In this document: positions 1 through 7,686 of the stretch, piece by piece
How the letters are laid out: each line of letters begins with the position of its first letter
Numbering within the stretch: position 1 is the first letter of the stretch
NCBI RefSeq assembly: GCF_900116515.1
Contig: NZ_FPBA01000003.1
Span: 248,001-312,000, forward strand
DNA from: Geodermatophilus amargosae
GTDB taxonomy: Bacteria; Actinomycetota; Actinomycetes; Mycobacteriales; Geodermatophilaceae
Direction: 5' to 3'
Length of the DNA stretch: 64,000 bases
Program-made: the position numbers and the translations under genes
The notes under the pieces: model-generated
Databases searched by the model: none
What the model saw: only the letters and a program-made list of their open reading frames with translations
Told to the model about the DNA's origin: nothing

Positions 1-234
1 GTCGGCCGCCTCGCGCAGCTGCCCGGCGTCGGCGAGGTCGGCGAGGACGGTGTCCACCGACCGGCCCGGGGAGGCCGAGCGCACGGACGCGGCGACGCCG
101 TCGAGCCGCTCGGCGTCGCGGTCGAGCAGCACCAGGTCCGTCCCGCGCGCGGCCAGCAACGGGGCCAGCGCGGCGCCGATGCCGCTGGCCGCCCCGGTGA
201 CGACGGCGGTGCCGGTGAAGTCGAACGGCCGCAT
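1..234 (-). CDS. Short-chain dehydrogenase/reductase, N-terminal part only
   Basis: The first 78 codons of an SDR-family NAD(P)-dependent oxidoreductase; the rest lies beyond the left edge of the window. Close to the start the frame has the Rossmann cofactor motif TGAASGIGAA, followed by an LLDRD stretch at the end of beta-2 where the cofactor ribose is normally read. Its ATG (232-234) shares one base with the TGA of the upstream monooxygenase gene, so the two are translationally coupled. This suggests an alcohol or ketone dehydrogenase working with the monooxygenase. The substrate cannot be told because the catalytic YxxxK region is outside the window. Confidence 0.85.
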   Translation of the reverse strand, partial: MRPFDFTGTAVVTGAASGIGAALAPLLAARGTDLVLLDRDAERLDGVAASVRSASPGRSVDTVLADLADAGQLREAAD

Positions 235-1754
235 CAGGCCGCCCTCTCCCCGGCGCTCGCCGTGGCGCGCTCGCGGACCGGGCGCGTGAACCGGATGCCC
301 TCGTCCTCGACCGGGCCGCGCCGCATGAGCAGCACGTCGCGGATGTAGTTCTGGTACAGCTTCCACGGCGCCCGCGCGCCCTGCTGCGGCAGCGCGGTCA
401 GGCTGCGCTGCACGTAACCCGCCGACAGCCCGATGAACGGCTCGACCCCGCCGTCGGCCGGGGCGAGCGGGGTGGCCGCCGCGTAGCCGTTGCGGTCCAG
501 GTGGGCCAGCAGCCGGCAGACGTAGCGGGCGACCAGGTCGGCCTTCAGCGTCCAGGAGGCGTTGGTGTACCCGATGGTCATCGCGAAGTTCGGCACGCCG
601 GAGACCATGAAGCCCTTGTAGGAGACCGTCTTCGACAGGTCCACGGCCTCGCCGTCGACGGTCAGCGTCATCCCGCCGATCGGCAGCAGTTCGAGCCCGG
701 TGGCGGTGACGATCACGTCGGCGTCGAGGTGCCGGCCGGACTCGAGCAGGATGCCGGTCTCGTCGAAGGTCGCGATCCGGTCGGTGACGATCGACGCCGT
801 CCCCCGGCGCAGCTCGCGGAACAGGTCGCCGTCGGGGACGACGCACAGCCGCTGGTCCCACGGGTCGTAGGGCGGCGCGAAGTGGGTGGCGACGTCGACG
901 TCGGCGGGCACCTGCTTGGCCGTGGCCTTGGCGAGGACGCGCTTCATGACCTCCGGCCTGCGGCGGCTGAGCTGGTAGGAGGCCATCGACACCAGCACGT
1001 TCTTCCACCGCACGACCGGGTAGACGAGCCGGTCGGGCAGCCGGCGGCGCAGCTTCTCGGCCAGCGCGTCGCGGCCGGGCAGGCTGACGACGTAGGTGGG
1101 CGTGCGCTGCAGCATGGTCACGTGCGCGGCCTGCCCGGCCATGCTCGGCACCAGCGTGACCGCGGTGGCGCCGCTGCCGATGACGACGACGCGCCTGCCG
1201 GCGTAGTCGAGGTCCTCGGGCCAGTGCTGCGGGTGCACGACCTGCCCGCCGAAGCGCTCCTCGCCCGGGAAGTCGGGGCGGTGTCCCTGGTCGTAGCGGT
1301 AGTAGCCGGAGCAGACCGACAGCCACAAGCAGGTCCACGTCTCGGTCTCGCCGGTGCCCGTGCGCTCGGCGGTGACCGTCCACAGAGAGTCAGCGGTGGA
1401 CCACTCGGCGGAGACCACGCGGGTGGAGAAGCGGATGTGCTCCTCGACGCCGTACTCGCGCGCGGTGTCGCGGACGTACTCACGGATCGAGGCGCCGTCG
1501 GCGATGGCCTGCGGCTCCGACCACGGCCGGAAGGAGTAGCCGAGGGTGAACATGTCCGAGTCCGAGCGCACGCCCGGGTAGCGGAACAGGTCCCAGGTGC
1601 CACCGATGGCCTCGCGGGCCTCGAGGACGGCGTAGGTCCTGCCCGGCAGCTCGCGCTGCAGGTGGCAGGCGGCGCCGATCCCGGACAGGCCCGCACCGAC
1701 GATCAGCACGTCGACGTGCCGGGTGGTGGTCTCCGTGGGGACGGACTGCGTCAT
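234..1754 (-). CDS. ethA: Baeyer-Villiger flavin monooxygenase, EthA-like
   Basis: A 506-residue FAD/NADPH monooxygenase expected to insert oxygen into ketones or to S-oxidise substrates. The FAD Rossmann motif VGAGLSGIG lies at residues 19-27, followed by an EAREAIGGTWD segment typical of the family. The Baeyer-Villiger fingerprint FxGxxxHxxxWP is present as FGGQVVHPQHWP in the middle third, and a second dinucleotide fold (VVVIGSGATAVTL) for NADPH follows directly. Length and overall pattern match mycobacterial EthA, which activates ethionamide. The gene downstream of it, in the direction of transcription, is an SDR overlapping by one base. The gene behind it is an EthR-like repressor, which strongly supports the assignment. 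Confidence 0.88.
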   Translation of the reverse strand: MTQSVPTETTTRHVDVLIVGAGLSGIGAACHLQRELPGRTYAVLEAREAIGGTWDLFRYPGVRSDSDMFTLGYSFRPWSEPQAIADGASIREYVRDTAREYGVEEHIRFSTRVVSAEWSTADSLWTVTAERTGTGETETWTCLWLSVCSGYYRYDQGHRPDFPGEERFGGQVVHPQHWPEDLDYAGRRVVVIGSGATAVTLVPSMAGQAAHVTMLQRTPTYVVSLPGRDALAEKLRRRLPDRLVYPVVRWKNVLVSMASYQLSRRRPEVMKRVLAKATAKQVPADVDVATHFAPPYDPWDQRLCVVPDGDLFRELRRGTASIVTDRIATFDETGILLESGRHLDADVIVTATGLELLPIGGMTLTVDGEAVDLSKTVSYKGFMVSGVPNFAMTIGYTNASWTLKADLVARYVCRLLAHLDRNGYAAATPLAPADGGVEPFIGLSAGYVQRSLTALPQQGARAPWKLYQNYIRDVLLMRRGPVEDEGIRFTRPVRERATASAGERAA

Positions 1755-1790
1755 GGTTCTCCCTGTCGCGGCCGGGGTGACCCCACGAGA

Positions 1791-1830
1791 CTAATCGACA
1801 CCGTGTCGAGTCGCTCGACGACCAGTCGAT
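1791..1830. promoter_or_regulatory. Putative operator of the EthR-like repressor
   Basis: The 75-bp gap between the repressor and the monooxygenase holds overlapping inverted repeats: TCGACA-CCG-TGTCGA at 1795-1809 and TCGAG-TCG-CTCGA at 1806-1818, with another TCGA just beyond. TetR proteins bind such palindromes, and the position immediately upstream of the ethA-like start suits repression. That EthR binds here is an inference. Confidence 0.5.
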
Positions 1831-2495
1831 CAAGCGGGTGCGGTGCCCGGGATGTCACTCCCGTAGACGGTGCGCAGCCAGACGGTGAGCAGGACGTCGA
1901 TCAGGTCGTCCTCGGCGAGCGCCGGCGTCTGCCCGGCGTAGGTGACGTGGATGACCCGCTCGTTCATCCAGTTGAGCGCGACGGCGAGGTCGCGGGCGGG
2001 CGGCCCGGCCGGTGCGGCACCGCGGGCGCGCTCGGCCTCGATGGCCGCCGCGGTCTCCTCGACGAACCCGTCCATGATCGCCGCCCACAGCGCCCGCACC
2101 TCGGCGCTGGTGGCCAGCAGCGAGGCGGCTGCCGAGGTCAGGGCCCGGTGCGCGGCGAAGGTGCTGCGGACCGCCTCGAGGGCGCCCCGCCAGCTCGCGC
2201 GGACGTCGTCGCCGGCCCGGCGCAGCGCCGCCGAGCGCGACTCGCGCGCCTCGCCGACCACCCGGTCGAGCAGCGCCAGAACGACGGCGTCCTTGGACGG
2301 GAAGTAGAAGTAGAAGGTGGGCCGGGAGATGCCGGCACCGCGGGCGAGGTCGTCGACGGAGATGTCGGCCAGCGGCCGCCGCCCGAGCAGGTCCTCGGCG
2401 GTGGTCAGGATCGCGCGCTCGCGGTCGTCGCCCGAGGGCCGGCGCGGTCGGCGCCCGCGGCTGCCGCCGGGGGCAGCAGGGAGCGGTGCGGCCAC
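1830..2495 (-). CDS. ethR: TetR-family repressor, EthR-like
   Basis: A 221-residue TetR regulator. The N-terminal helix-turn-helix contains ADISVDDLARGAGISRPT followed by FYFYFPSKDAVVLALLDRVV. This run closely resembles the DNA-binding domain of Mycobacterium tuberculosis EthR as I remember it. The C-terminal part also has EthR-like stretches (an IEAERARGAAP-type segment and ALNWMNERVIHVTYAGQTP). It lies directly upstream of the ethA-like gene on the same strand. In mycobacteria the two genes are divergent, so the arrangement differs while the pairing is kept. The start is a GTG at 2493-2495. Confidence 0.88.
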   Translation of the reverse strand: MAAPLPAAPGGSRGRRPRRPSGDDRERAILTTAEDLLGRRPLADISVDDLARGAGISRPTFYFYFPSKDAVVLALLDRVVGEARESRSAALRRAGDDVRASWRGALEAVRSTFAAHRALTSAAASLLATSAEVRALWAAIMDGFVEETAAAIEAERARGAAPAGPPARDLAVALNWMNERVIHVTYAGQTPALAEDDLIDVLLTVWLRTVYGSDIPGTAPA

Positions 2496-2528
2496 GGCGG
2501 CGACCCTACCCAGCAGGTCCGCCCCGGA

Positions 2529-3188
2529 TCAGGGCATCCGCCACACCGTGGTGCGGCGCACGCCCGGCCCCTCGGTCTCCGGCACCTCGTACACGGCCGC
2601 CGCCCCCAGGCGCTCGTGCGGCAGGTAGGGGCGGCCGGGGTCGCCGATCAGCACCTCGCACCCGCGCGCCCGGGCCCGGTCGAGGAAGGGCAGCACCCGC
2701 CCGGTCATCTCGCGGTCGTAGCAGACGTCCCCGGCGACGACGAGGTCGACGGCGGGCGGCTCGCGGTCGAGCACGTCGCCGGTGACGCTGATGCCCCGGA
2801 CGCCGTTGAGGCCGGCGTTGACGCCCACCGCCGTCCGCGAGAAGGGGTCGACGTCGCTGGCCAGCACCCGGCGCGCACCGGCGAGGACGGCGGCGATCGC
2901 CACCAGGCCGCTGCCCGAGCCGAGGTCGAGCACGGTGCGGTCGACGACCGTGGCGGGCCCGTCGAGCAGGCAGCGGGCCAGGGCCTGCCCGCCGGGCCAG
3001 GCGGCCGCCCAGAACGGCGGCTCCTCCCCCGCTCCGCCGGCCGCGGTCTCCATCGCCTCCCACAGGCCGACGACGTCGTCGGCCACGTGCAGCCGGACCT
3101 CGGGGACGAGCGAGGGCCGGCGCACCTGGGTGTACGCGCGGACGAAGCCCGCGGGCACCACCCGGGTGGCCGGCCCTCCGTGGATCAC
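2529..3188 (-). CDS. Class I SAM-dependent methyltransferase, protein-lysine type
   Basis: 219 residues. The SAM-binding motif I is VLDLGSGSGLVAIAA near residue 90, followed by ASDVDPFS (acidic residue at the end of beta-2) and VVAGDVCYDREM (motif post-II/IV). The N-terminal segment with PPFWAAAWPGGQALAR resembles the ETFB/METTL20-type lysine methyltransferase group, often annotated as nicotinamide N-methyltransferase-like or ribosomal L11 methyltransferase-like. The substrate is unknown. Only 7 bp separate its GTG start from the end of the upstream lytic transglycosylase gene, so the two may be co-transcribed. Confidence 0.75.
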   Translation of the reverse strand: MIHGGPATRVVPAGFVRAYTQVRRPSLVPEVRLHVADDVVGLWEAMETAAGGAGEEPPFWAAAWPGGQALARCLLDGPATVVDRTVLDLGSGSGLVAIAAVLAGARRVLASDVDPFSRTAVGVNAGLNGVRGISVTGDVLDREPPAVDLVVAGDVCYDREMTGRVLPFLDRARARGCEVLIGDPGRPYLPHERLGAAAVYEVPETEGPGVRRTTVWRMP

Positions 3189-3195
3189 GGGTCGA

Positions 3196-4179
3196 TCAGT
3201 ACCAGTTGTTGGCCTGCGAGTGCGCCCAGGCGTCGCACGGCGAGCCGTAGCGCTCCTCGATGTAGATCAGGCCGGCGTCGATCTGGCGGTAGCCGTCGGA
3301 GGTCTTGGCGATCCCGGTGCCGGCCCAGGTGGAGTCGAGGAACTGCGCGATGCCGTACGCGGTGCTCGTCGGGTTCTGCGCGTTGGGGTTCCAGCCGCTC
3401 TCCTTGCCCCACAGGTTCTCCAGGCAGGTGAACTGCGCGGCGCTCCCGACCTTGCTCATCGCGTAGTCCTTGAACGAGCCGCGGGAGGCGGAACCGGAGC
3501 TCGTGGAGCTGCTGGCGGCGGGCGGCGCCGCGGCCTGGCTCGCGGCCCGCTCGGCGGCCGCGGCCTCGGCGGCGGCCGCGGCCTCGGCCTCGGCGGCCTG
3601 GCGCGCGGCCTCCTGCTCGGCGGCCACCCGGGCGGCCTCCTGCTCGGCGGCGACCCGGGCGGCCTCCTGCTCGGCGGCGACGCGGGCGGCCTCCTCGGCG
3701 GCCCGGCGATCGAGCTCGGCCTGGTCGGCGGCGGCCTGGGCCGAGGCGGCGCTGGCCTCCTCGGCGCTGCGCTCGCTGCGGGAGGCGGCCAGGTCCTCCA
3801 GCGGCGCGAGGTCGGCCGGCTGCGGGGTCTGCTCGGCGGCCGGCTGCTGCGGGATGCCGAGCTGCTCGGCGACGCCGACCGAGGCGCTGACGGTGTCGGT
3901 GCCGGCGGAGGCGGCCGGGCCGGTGGTCGAGACGACGCCCACGATCAGGGCGCCGGCGGCGGCGGCACCGAGCAGCAGGGCCGGGCGGCGCGGGCCGAGC
4001 GGCGAGGTGCCGCGGCGCAGCCGGCGGCGGGCGCGCGGCGCGGGGACCTCGGCGGTGCCGGTGGTGGCGTCCACGGCAGGCAGCTCGCGGGTCTCGGCGG
4101 TGGCGGTGTCGGCAGTGGCGGTGTCGGGGGTGGCGGCGAGCTCGGTGGTCGCGGGCGCGCTGGCAGTGCGGCGGGACAT
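3196..4179 (-). CDS. Secreted lytic transglycosylase with Ala/Glu coiled coil
   Basis: 327 residues. After a cytosolic tail of roughly 65 residues comes one hydrophobic segment (LLLGAAAAGALIVGVVSTT), probably a signal anchor. Next is a long Ala/Glu/Arg coiled coil carrying AAEQEAARV repeats, then a Ser-rich linker. The C-terminal domain of about 80 residues has the lysozyme-like signature WGKESGWNPNAQNP (catalytic Glu) and AYGIAQFLDSTWAGTG, which is the actinobacterial transglycosylase/Rpf-like fold. It should cut peptidoglycan outside the membrane during growth or wall remodelling. A c-di-AMP riboswitch lies in its leader, as for cell-wall hydrolase genes of other actinobacteria. Confidence 0.85.
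   Translation of the reverse strand: MSRRTASAPATTELAATPDTATADTATAETRELPAVDATTGTAEVPAPRARRRLRRGTSPLGPRRPALLLGAAAAGALIVGVVSTTGPAASAGTDTVSASVGVAEQLGIPQQPAAEQTPQPADLAPLEDLAASRSERSAEEASAASAQAAADQAELDRRAAEEAARVAAEQEAARVAAEQEAARVAAEQEAARQAAEAEAAAAAEAAAAERAASQAAAPPAASSSTSSGSASRGSFKDYAMSKVGSAAQFTCLENLWGKESGWNPNAQNPTSTAYGIAQFLDSTWAGTGIAKTSDGYRQIDAGLIYIEERYGSPCDAWAHSQANNWY
3605..3690 (-). repeat. 27-bp coding tandem repeat (AAEQEAARV)
   Basis: Three near-identical 27-bp units, each coding for AAEQEAARV on the minus strand, inside the lytic transglycosylase gene. They extend a heptad-like helical stalk between the membrane anchor and the catalytic domain. Near-identity at the DNA level suggests recent duplication and possible length variation between strains. 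Confidence 0.8.
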
Positions 4180-4440
4180 GAGGGGGTGGGTGCTCCGTGG
4201 GAGAGTTCGCTCGGCGGCAGCCCGGGTCCGGGCGTGCGCACGTGGCGCGGTCTACGGGTGTCGCGGTCTACGGGTCCCCGGCGGCGCGATCGGCGGTGCG
4301 TTCGGCGGCGCAGGAGGCGGCGGGCAGGGTGGAGCCGGCGTCAGGAGGACGCAGAGGTGCGCTGTGCGCGCGAGCGGCTGCACCTGCGGGCCGCTGAGGC
4401 CCGGAGGCGGGGCATGCGGAGGCTCTCCGTTCTTCCGTCG

Positions 4441-4580
4441 GCCGCCTACCGAGTTAGCTGACGGGTTCGGGCGGGAAGAAGCCCTACGCGGTACCGAGCG
4501 GGCTCGGCGGGCGCGATTCACCCCAGGACTGCGGTGGGTCCCCGGCTCGCGCCCGTGGGTGCGGACACGACTCGGCGGCG
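4441..4580 (-). promoter_or_regulatory. c-di-AMP riboswitch (ydaO/yuaA type)
   Basis: Read on the minus strand, the region carries the hallmark conserved blocks of the ydaO class: CTGGGGTGAATCG (about 4516-4528), GCGTAGGG, and the 3' block CCGAACCCGTCAGCTAACT followed by CGGTAGGCGGC (about 4441-4470). The outer stem forms between GCCGCCGAGT at about 4570-4579 and ACTCGG/GGCGGC at the 3' end. The downstream gene is a lytic transglycosylase. c-di-AMP control of resuscitation and cell-wall hydrolase genes is established in other actinobacteria, so high c-di-AMP probably lowers expression here too. Confidence 0.9.
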
Positions 4581-4685
4581 TCCGGCCGGGCTCCCCGGGA
4601 CGGGGACGAGACGACCAGCCGGACGCCGGTCACCGTACGGGCGTTACCGGTTCGTGACAACTCCCGGGGCCTGCGGGACCCCGGG

Positions 4686-4730
4686 GACGGCGGGTGCGGA
4701 CCCGCTCCGGCCGGATGCCCGGCCGCCGTC
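4686..4730 (-). terminator. Possible hairpin terminator after the DivIVA-like gene
   Basis: The outer stem GACGGCGG (4686-4693) pairs perfectly with CCGCCGTC (4723-4730), with GC-rich pairing inside the loop. It starts 9 bp beyond the stop of the DivIVA-like gene. There is no U-tract, which is common for actinobacterial terminators. Confidence 0.4.
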
Positions 4731-4738
4731 GGCACTGC

Positions 4739-5623
4739 TCAGGACGCCGCGGCCACCTCGGGCCGGCCGGCCCCGTGCAGCGGTGTCACCTCGGACACGT
4801 CGCCGCCCCGGGACGCGCCGGCGGCCCCCTCCTCGGCGCAGACGGCCCCGCGCTTGTCGGCCAGGACGGAGACGTCGTCGGGCAGCACCCCCGCGACCAC
4901 CGCGAGCGCCTCGTCGAGCTGCCCGGTCAGCCGGCGCAGCCAGTCGCGCGCCTCGTCGCGCTCGTCGCGCAGCGGCTGGAGCTCGGCCTCCGCGGCGCGC
5001 CGGCGCTCCAGCGCCTCCGCGTCGGCCCGGGCGCGCGCCTCGGCGGCCTCCCGGTCCAGCCGCTCGCGCTCCGCGGCGGCCGCGCGACCCAGCTCCGCGG
5101 CCTCGCGGCGGGCCGCCTCGAGCACCGCGGCCGCCTCGCTGCGGGTCTGGTCGCGGAGCGCGGTGACCGCCTCGCGCATCTCGGCCACCCCCGACAGCCG
5201 GGCCGCGGCCTCCGTGAGGGCGTCGGCGCGCACGCGCTCGGCCTCCTCCTCGGCCGCGGCGGTGATCGCGGTGGCCTCCTCCTCCGCCCGGCGCACCATG
5301 GCGAGCGCATCCTCCGGGCCCGGCAGGGACTGCCGCTCACGGACCAGCTGGGCCAGCCGGCGGCGGGCGTTCTGCAGCTCGGCCGAGCAGGCCGCGTAGC
5401 GGCTGAGCAGGTGGTCGTTCTCGCGGCGGAGGACGAGCACCTCGGTCTCGGCCCAGGACACGTAGTCGTCGACCTGCGTCCGGTCGTAGCCCCGGACGGC
5501 GCCGCTGAACACCGGCCCGGTGCCCAGCAGGCCGTCGAGCCCGCTCGGACGGTTCGGCGCGGGCGCAGAGCCCGTCCCCGCCGTCCCGTCGTCCCCCGTC
5601 GGGACTCCTGCTCGCTGCGACAT
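4739..5623 (-). CDS. DivIVA-domain coiled-coil protein
   Basis: 294 residues from the ATG at 5621-5623. This start is preferred over one 72 bp upstream because of the AGGGGG ribosome-binding site. An N-terminal low-complexity tail is followed by FSGAVRGYDRTQVDDYVSWAE, which resembles the DivIVA/Wag31 membrane-curvature motif (shortened here: VRGYDRTQVDDYV). Next comes a very long Ala/Glu/Arg coiled coil (about residues 60-240). Such proteins are cytosolic scaffolds of polar growth and septation; this one is clearly not Wag31 itself. It lies next to a cell-wall hydrolase, but the two are separated by a long leader and are probably independent transcripts. Confidence 0.7.
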   Translation of the reverse strand: MSQRAGVPTGDDGTAGTGSAPAPNRPSGLDGLLGTGPVFSGAVRGYDRTQVDDYVSWAETEVLVLRRENDHLLSRYAACSAELQNARRRLAQLVRERQSLPGPEDALAMVRRAEEEATAITAAAEEEAERVRADALTEAAARLSGVAEMREAVTALRDQTRSEAAAVLEAARREAAELGRAAAAERERLDREAAEARARADAEALERRRAAEAELQPLRDERDEARDWLRRLTGQLDEALAVVAGVLPDDVSVLADKRGAVCAEEGAAGASRGGDVSEVTPLHGAGRPEVAAAS

Positions 5624-5895
5624 CCCGGTTCCCCCTCGGTGCGCCGTCCGATCCGGACCCCCGCCGGCCCGGTCCGGGCCGGCGGGAGTGATCACAATCT
5701 CCCACCCGCCCCCCTGCTCCGCCCCGCTGCGACGGCGCGCCGCGGCGCGTCCGGAGTGGGACGACCCGGCCGTGCAGGTCCGGCTACCGAACGCAGTCGC
5801 CCGGTCTCGGGGAGGTCACGACGGGCGGGGAACAAGACGCGGACCCGAGGAGTTGAGCCGGACAGTAGTTGCGCTCTCAACCACTTGGAGACGAG

Positions 5896-7008
5896 ATGCA
5901 GTTCGGGATCTTCACGGTCAGCGACATCACGACCGACCCGACGACCGGCCGCACGCCGAGCGAGGCGGAGCGGATCCAGGCCGTCCTCACCATCGCCGAG
6001 AAGGCCGAGGAGGTCGGGCTCGACGTCTTCGCCCTGGGCGAGCACCACAACCCGCCGTTCTTCTCGTCCTCCCCCACCACCACGCTGGCATACGTCGCGG
6101 CGCGGACCTCGAGGCTGCAGCTGTCGACGTCGACGACGCTGATCACCACCAACGACCCGGTGAAGATCGCCGAGGACTACGCGATGCTGCAGCACCTGGC
6201 CGGCGGGCGCGTCGACCTGATGCTGGGCCGCGGCAACACCGGCCCGGTCTACCCGTGGTTCGGCCAGGACATCCGCAACGGGATCCCGCTGGCGGTGGAG
6301 AACTACGCGCTGCTGCGCCGGCTGTGGGACGAGGAGGTCGTCGACTGGTCCGGCCGGTACCGCACGCCGCTGCAGGGCTTCACCTCGACGCCGCGGCCGC
6401 TGGACGGCGTCGCGCCGTTCGTGTGGCACGGCTCGATCCGCTCGCCGCAGATCGCCGAGCAGGCCGCCTACTACGGCGACGGCTTCTTCTCCAACCACAT
6501 CTTCTGGCCGAAGGAGCACACCCAGCGGATGGTCGAGTTCTACCGCTCGCGCTTCGAGCACCACGGCCACGGCAGCGCCGACCAGGCGATCGTCGGCCTG
6601 GGCGGGCAGGTGTTCGTGCGGAAGAACAGCCAGGACGCCGTCGAGGAGTTCCGGCCCTACTTCGACGAGGCGCCGGTGTACGGACACGGGCCCTCGCTGG
6701 AGGACTTCTCCCGCGAGACGCCGCTGACCGTCGGCAGCCCGCAGCAGGTCATCGAGCGCACGCTCGGCTTCCGCGACTACGTCGGCGACTACCAGCGGCA
6801 GCTGTTCCTCGTCGACCACGCCGGCCTGCCGCTCAAGACCGTGCTCGAGCAGCTGGACGTCCTCGGCGAGGAGGTCGTGCCGGTGCTGCGGAAGGAGTTC
6901 GCCGCGCTGAAGCCGGCGCACGTCCCCGACGCCCCCACCCACGCCTCGCGCGTCGCCGCCCGCCGGCAGTCCCAGGCGCAGCACACCCCGGAGGAGGTCT
7001 CGGCATGA
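5896..7008 (+). CDS. Luciferase-like FMN-dependent monooxygenase (CE1758 type)
   Basis: 370 residues, a TIM-barrel bacterial luciferase-type flavoenzyme. It begins MQFGIFTVSDITTDP and contains DVFALGEHHNPPFF, the conserved glutamate-histidine region of the family, then MLGRGNTGPVYPWFGQD and VWHGSIRSPQIAEQAA. The ATG at 5896 is chosen because it follows GGAGACG; an upstream in-frame start would add nine unconserved residues. Its stop overlaps the start of an FMN reductase by 4 bp, the usual two-component arrangement in which the reductase supplies FMNH2. The substrate is unknown. The pair corresponds to the corynebacterial CE1758/CE1759 families. Confidence 0.85.
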   Translation: MQFGIFTVSDITTDPTTGRTPSEAERIQAVLTIAEKAEEVGLDVFALGEHHNPPFFSSSPTTTLAYVAARTSRLQLSTSTTLITTNDPVKIAEDYAMLQHLAGGRVDLMLGRGNTGPVYPWFGQDIRNGIPLAVENYALLRRLWDEEVVDWSGRYRTPLQGFTSTPRPLDGVAPFVWHGSIRSPQIAEQAAYYGDGFFSNHIFWPKEHTQRMVEFYRSRFEHHGHGSADQAIVGLGGQVFVRKNSQDAVEEFRPYFDEAPVYGHGPSLEDFSRETPLTVGSPQQVIERTLGFRDYVGDYQRQLFLVDHAGLPLKTVLEQLDVLGEEVVPVLRKEFAALKPAHVPDAPTHASRVAARRQSQAQHTPEEVSA

Positions 7009-7628
7009 GCACCCGCACCCTGGCCGTCGTCAGCGCGGGCCTGTCGGTCCCGTCGTCGACCCGGCTGCTGGCCGACCGGCTGACGACGGCGACCGTCGCC
7101 GCGCTGCGCGAGCGGGGCGAGGACGCCACCGTCGAGGTCGTCGAGCTGCGCGAGCACGCGCGCGACGTCGCCGACGCCTTCGTCACCGGCTTCCCCGACG
7201 CGGCGCTGCGCGCGGCGGTGGAGACGGTGACCGGCGCGGACGCGGTCATCGCCGTCACGCCGGTGTTCACCGCGTCCTACAGCGGGCTGTTCAAGTCCTT
7301 CGTCGACGTGCTGGAGGAGGACGCGCTGACCGGCACGCCGGTGCTGCTCGCCGCGACCGCGGGCACCGCCCGGCACTCGCTGGTGCTGGAGCACGCCATG
7401 CGTCCGCTGTTCGCCCACCTGCGCGCGGTGACCGTGCCGACGGCCGTCTTCGCGGCGAGCGAGGACTGGGCCGGCGGCGACGGCACGAGCGCGGAGCTGA
7501 GCCGCCGGATCACCCGCGCCGCCGGCGAGCTGGCCGACGTGGTCACCGGCCGGCCGGCATCGGCCCGCCCGGCCGACCCGTTCGCCGACGTCCCCTCCTT
7601 CGAGCAGCTCCTCCGCGGCGAGGCGTAG
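7005..7628 (+). CDS. NAD(P)H-dependent FMN reductase (CE1759 type)
   Basis: 207 residues, flavodoxin-like fold. The N-terminal strand LAVVSAGLSVPSSTRLLAD binds the FMN phosphate, and VIAVTPVFTASYSGLFKSF is the typical NADPH-dependent FMN reductase segment. The ATG overlaps the TGA of the upstream monooxygenase (ATGA), so the two products should be made together. Its role is to provide reduced FMN to the luciferase-like partner. A strong hairpin ends the transcript 9 bp after the stop. Confidence 0.88.
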   Translation: MSTRTLAVVSAGLSVPSSTRLLADRLTTATVAALRERGEDATVEVVELREHARDVADAFVTGFPDAALRAAVETVTGADAVIAVTPVFTASYSGLFKSFVDVLEEDALTGTPVLLAATAGTARHSLVLEHAMRPLFAHLRAVTVPTAVFAASEDWAGGDGTSAELSRRITRAAGELADVVTGRPASARPADPFADVPSFEQLLRGEA

Positions 7629-7636
7629 CAGCCCCG

Positions 7637-7682
7637 GCCCGCACCGCCGTACCCGCCGCTGCGTGGGCACGGCGGTGCGGGC
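7637..7682. terminator. Bidirectional terminator between convergent genes
   Basis: GCCCGCACCGCCGT (7637-7650) pairs perfectly with ACGGCGGTGCGGGC (7669-7682), with an 18-base loop that can extend the pairing by a few bases. It fills the space between the FMN reductase stop (7628) and the AmiS stop (7687), so it can serve both transcripts. Confidence 0.75.
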
Positions 7683-7686
7683 GTGG

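Larger units (their letters stand above)
4180..4738 (-). other. 559-bp non-coding leader of the lytic transglycosylase gene
   Basis: No convincing gene in this gap. It holds the c-di-AMP riboswitch (4441-4580) and then about 260 bp of GC-rich leader between the riboswitch and the ATG at 4179, where an expression platform would lie. A hairpin at 4686-4730 near the left neighbour's stop may terminate that transcript. The promoter of the transglycosylase should lie upstream of 4580; I see no clear -35/-10 pair. Confidence 0.7.

Noticed and set aside
501-3431. Long open frame on the plus strand
   Set aside because: It is antisense to the EthA-like, EthR-like and methyltransferase genes, has no recognisable motif, and is rich in the Gly/Asp/Val/Arg composition of GC-rich shadow frames.
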